A DNA stretch of 5,343 bases from Rhodocyclales bacterium (lineage in GTDB: Bacteria > Pseudomonadota > Gammaproteobacteria > Burkholderiales > Rhodocyclaceae). Where the stretch lies: contig JAJTBM010000233.1 in NCBI GenBank assembly GCA_021286885.1, positions 1 to 5,343 of the forward strand, written 5' to 3'. Shown one piece after another: positions 5,105 to 5,343 of this stretch (positions are counted from its first letter, which is position 1; each line of letters opens with the position of its first letter). The translations under genes were made by a program, and so were the position numbers. A model generated the notes under the pieces. The model made no database searches. It saw only the letters and a list, made by a program, of their open reading frames with translations, and was not told the origin of the DNA.

Positions 5105-5343
5105 TCACGTGCCTCCTACGATGCGCAGTCCGGCCCGGATAGTGAGGCGCTGCACAAGATTTTCGATTTCGGTTTCTGGCACACCCTCGGGGTACAGGGC
5201 GGCAATCTGACGGTTTTTCTCTGGGTCGAGCGTCACGCCACGGCGCAGCAGCTCGGTGGCGGCTTCGAAGTGGGTGAGGATCGTGGTGGCCGTGGTGGCC
5301 GTGACGGCTACCTGCAGCCCAGTGCCGCGGCGTGGCAGGATGG
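5105..5343 (-). CDS. Transposase A subunit, C-terminal fragment (5' end off window)
   Basis: Seventy-eight residues and a TGA stop are visible; the rest lies past the right edge. The assignment is by position, since A always lies directly upstream of B, and by the shared message: B begins one base after the A stop and its GGAGG lies inside A. No catalytic DDE residue is in view. The fragment has a Thr/Ala-rich turn (TATTATT), helices (HFEAATELLRRG, DPEKNRQIAALY) and ends IRAGLRIVGGT. In phage Mu the A C-terminus contacts B and ends in a basic tag read by ClpX; here the tail carries no such lysine-rich end, so disassembly signals may differ. A short unrelated gene is the alternative, but unlikely. 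Confidence 0.72.
   Translation of the reverse strand, partial: ILPRRGTGLQVAVTATTATTILTHFEAATELLRRGVTLDPEKNRQIAALYPEGVPETEIENLVQRLTIRAGLRIVGGT
5112..5116 (-). promoter_or_regulatory. Ribosome binding site of B
   Basis: GGAGG eight bases before the ATG at 5103, within the last codons of the transposase gene. It supports the long form of B, including the helix-turn-helix. Confidence 0.75.
5283..5303. repeat. Nine-base tandem repeat in the transposase gene
   Basis: GTGGTGGCC occurs twice in tandem (5283-5291, 5292-5300), followed by a decayed GTGACGGC. It encodes the Ala-Thr-Thr pairs. As a multiple of three it keeps frame and can vary in copy number by slippage. Confidence 0.7.

Noticed and set aside
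1..5343. CRISPR array, tRNA or rRNA genes
   Set aside because: No regularly spaced repeats, cloverleaf-like segments or conserved rRNA sequence were seen on either strand.

Overview
The window holds the early (transposition and regulation) operon of a Mu-like transposable bacteriophage or prophage, read entirely from the minus strand, plus the first 355 codons of a second minus-strand gene that runs off the left edge. High GC content, strong GGAGG ribosome sites and the gene families point to a proteobacterial host, probably a beta- or gammaproteobacterium of the Pseudomonas/Burkholderia kind. That host assignment is an inference from style, not a match to a named genome.

In the direction of transcription (right to left) the order is: the C-terminal tail of the transposase A subunit (cut by the right edge, stop at 5105); the transposition activator B, an AAA+ ATPase of the ExeA/TniB-like type with an N-terminal helix-turn-helix (3892-5103); three small early proteins of unknown function (3562-3891, 3077-3562, 2719-3087), one with a CxxC zinc-ribbon-like start and one with a motif reminiscent of phage replication P-type proteins; a DUF3164 protein (2086-2706); GemA (1650-2084); and the Mor-type middle activator (1256-1657). 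These eight genes are packed with gaps from -11 to +12 bases. Several starts sit on or next to the upstream stop codon, which indicates one polycistronic, translationally coupled message. The promoter for it lies beyond the right edge.

The operon ends in a textbook intrinsic terminator (stem 1188-1203, UUCG loop, T-rich tail to 1181). A minus-strand G-rich stretch with five G-runs precedes it and shares the terminator stem. The 190-base gap 1066-1255 also holds an imperfect palindrome (1128-1147) of the size and spacing expected for a dimeric activator, placed so that it could drive the next gene.

That next gene (1-1065) encodes an SGNH/GDSL-type hydrolase with a beta-rich N-terminal half and a variant catalytic block I. 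It looks like a phage tail or receptor-modifying esterase or a lysogenic-conversion gene, not a usual neighbour of mor. A and B carry out replicative transposition, GemA and Mor switch the phage from early to middle/late expression, and the small genes probably help replication. No tRNA, rRNA, CRISPR or insertion sequence was seen.
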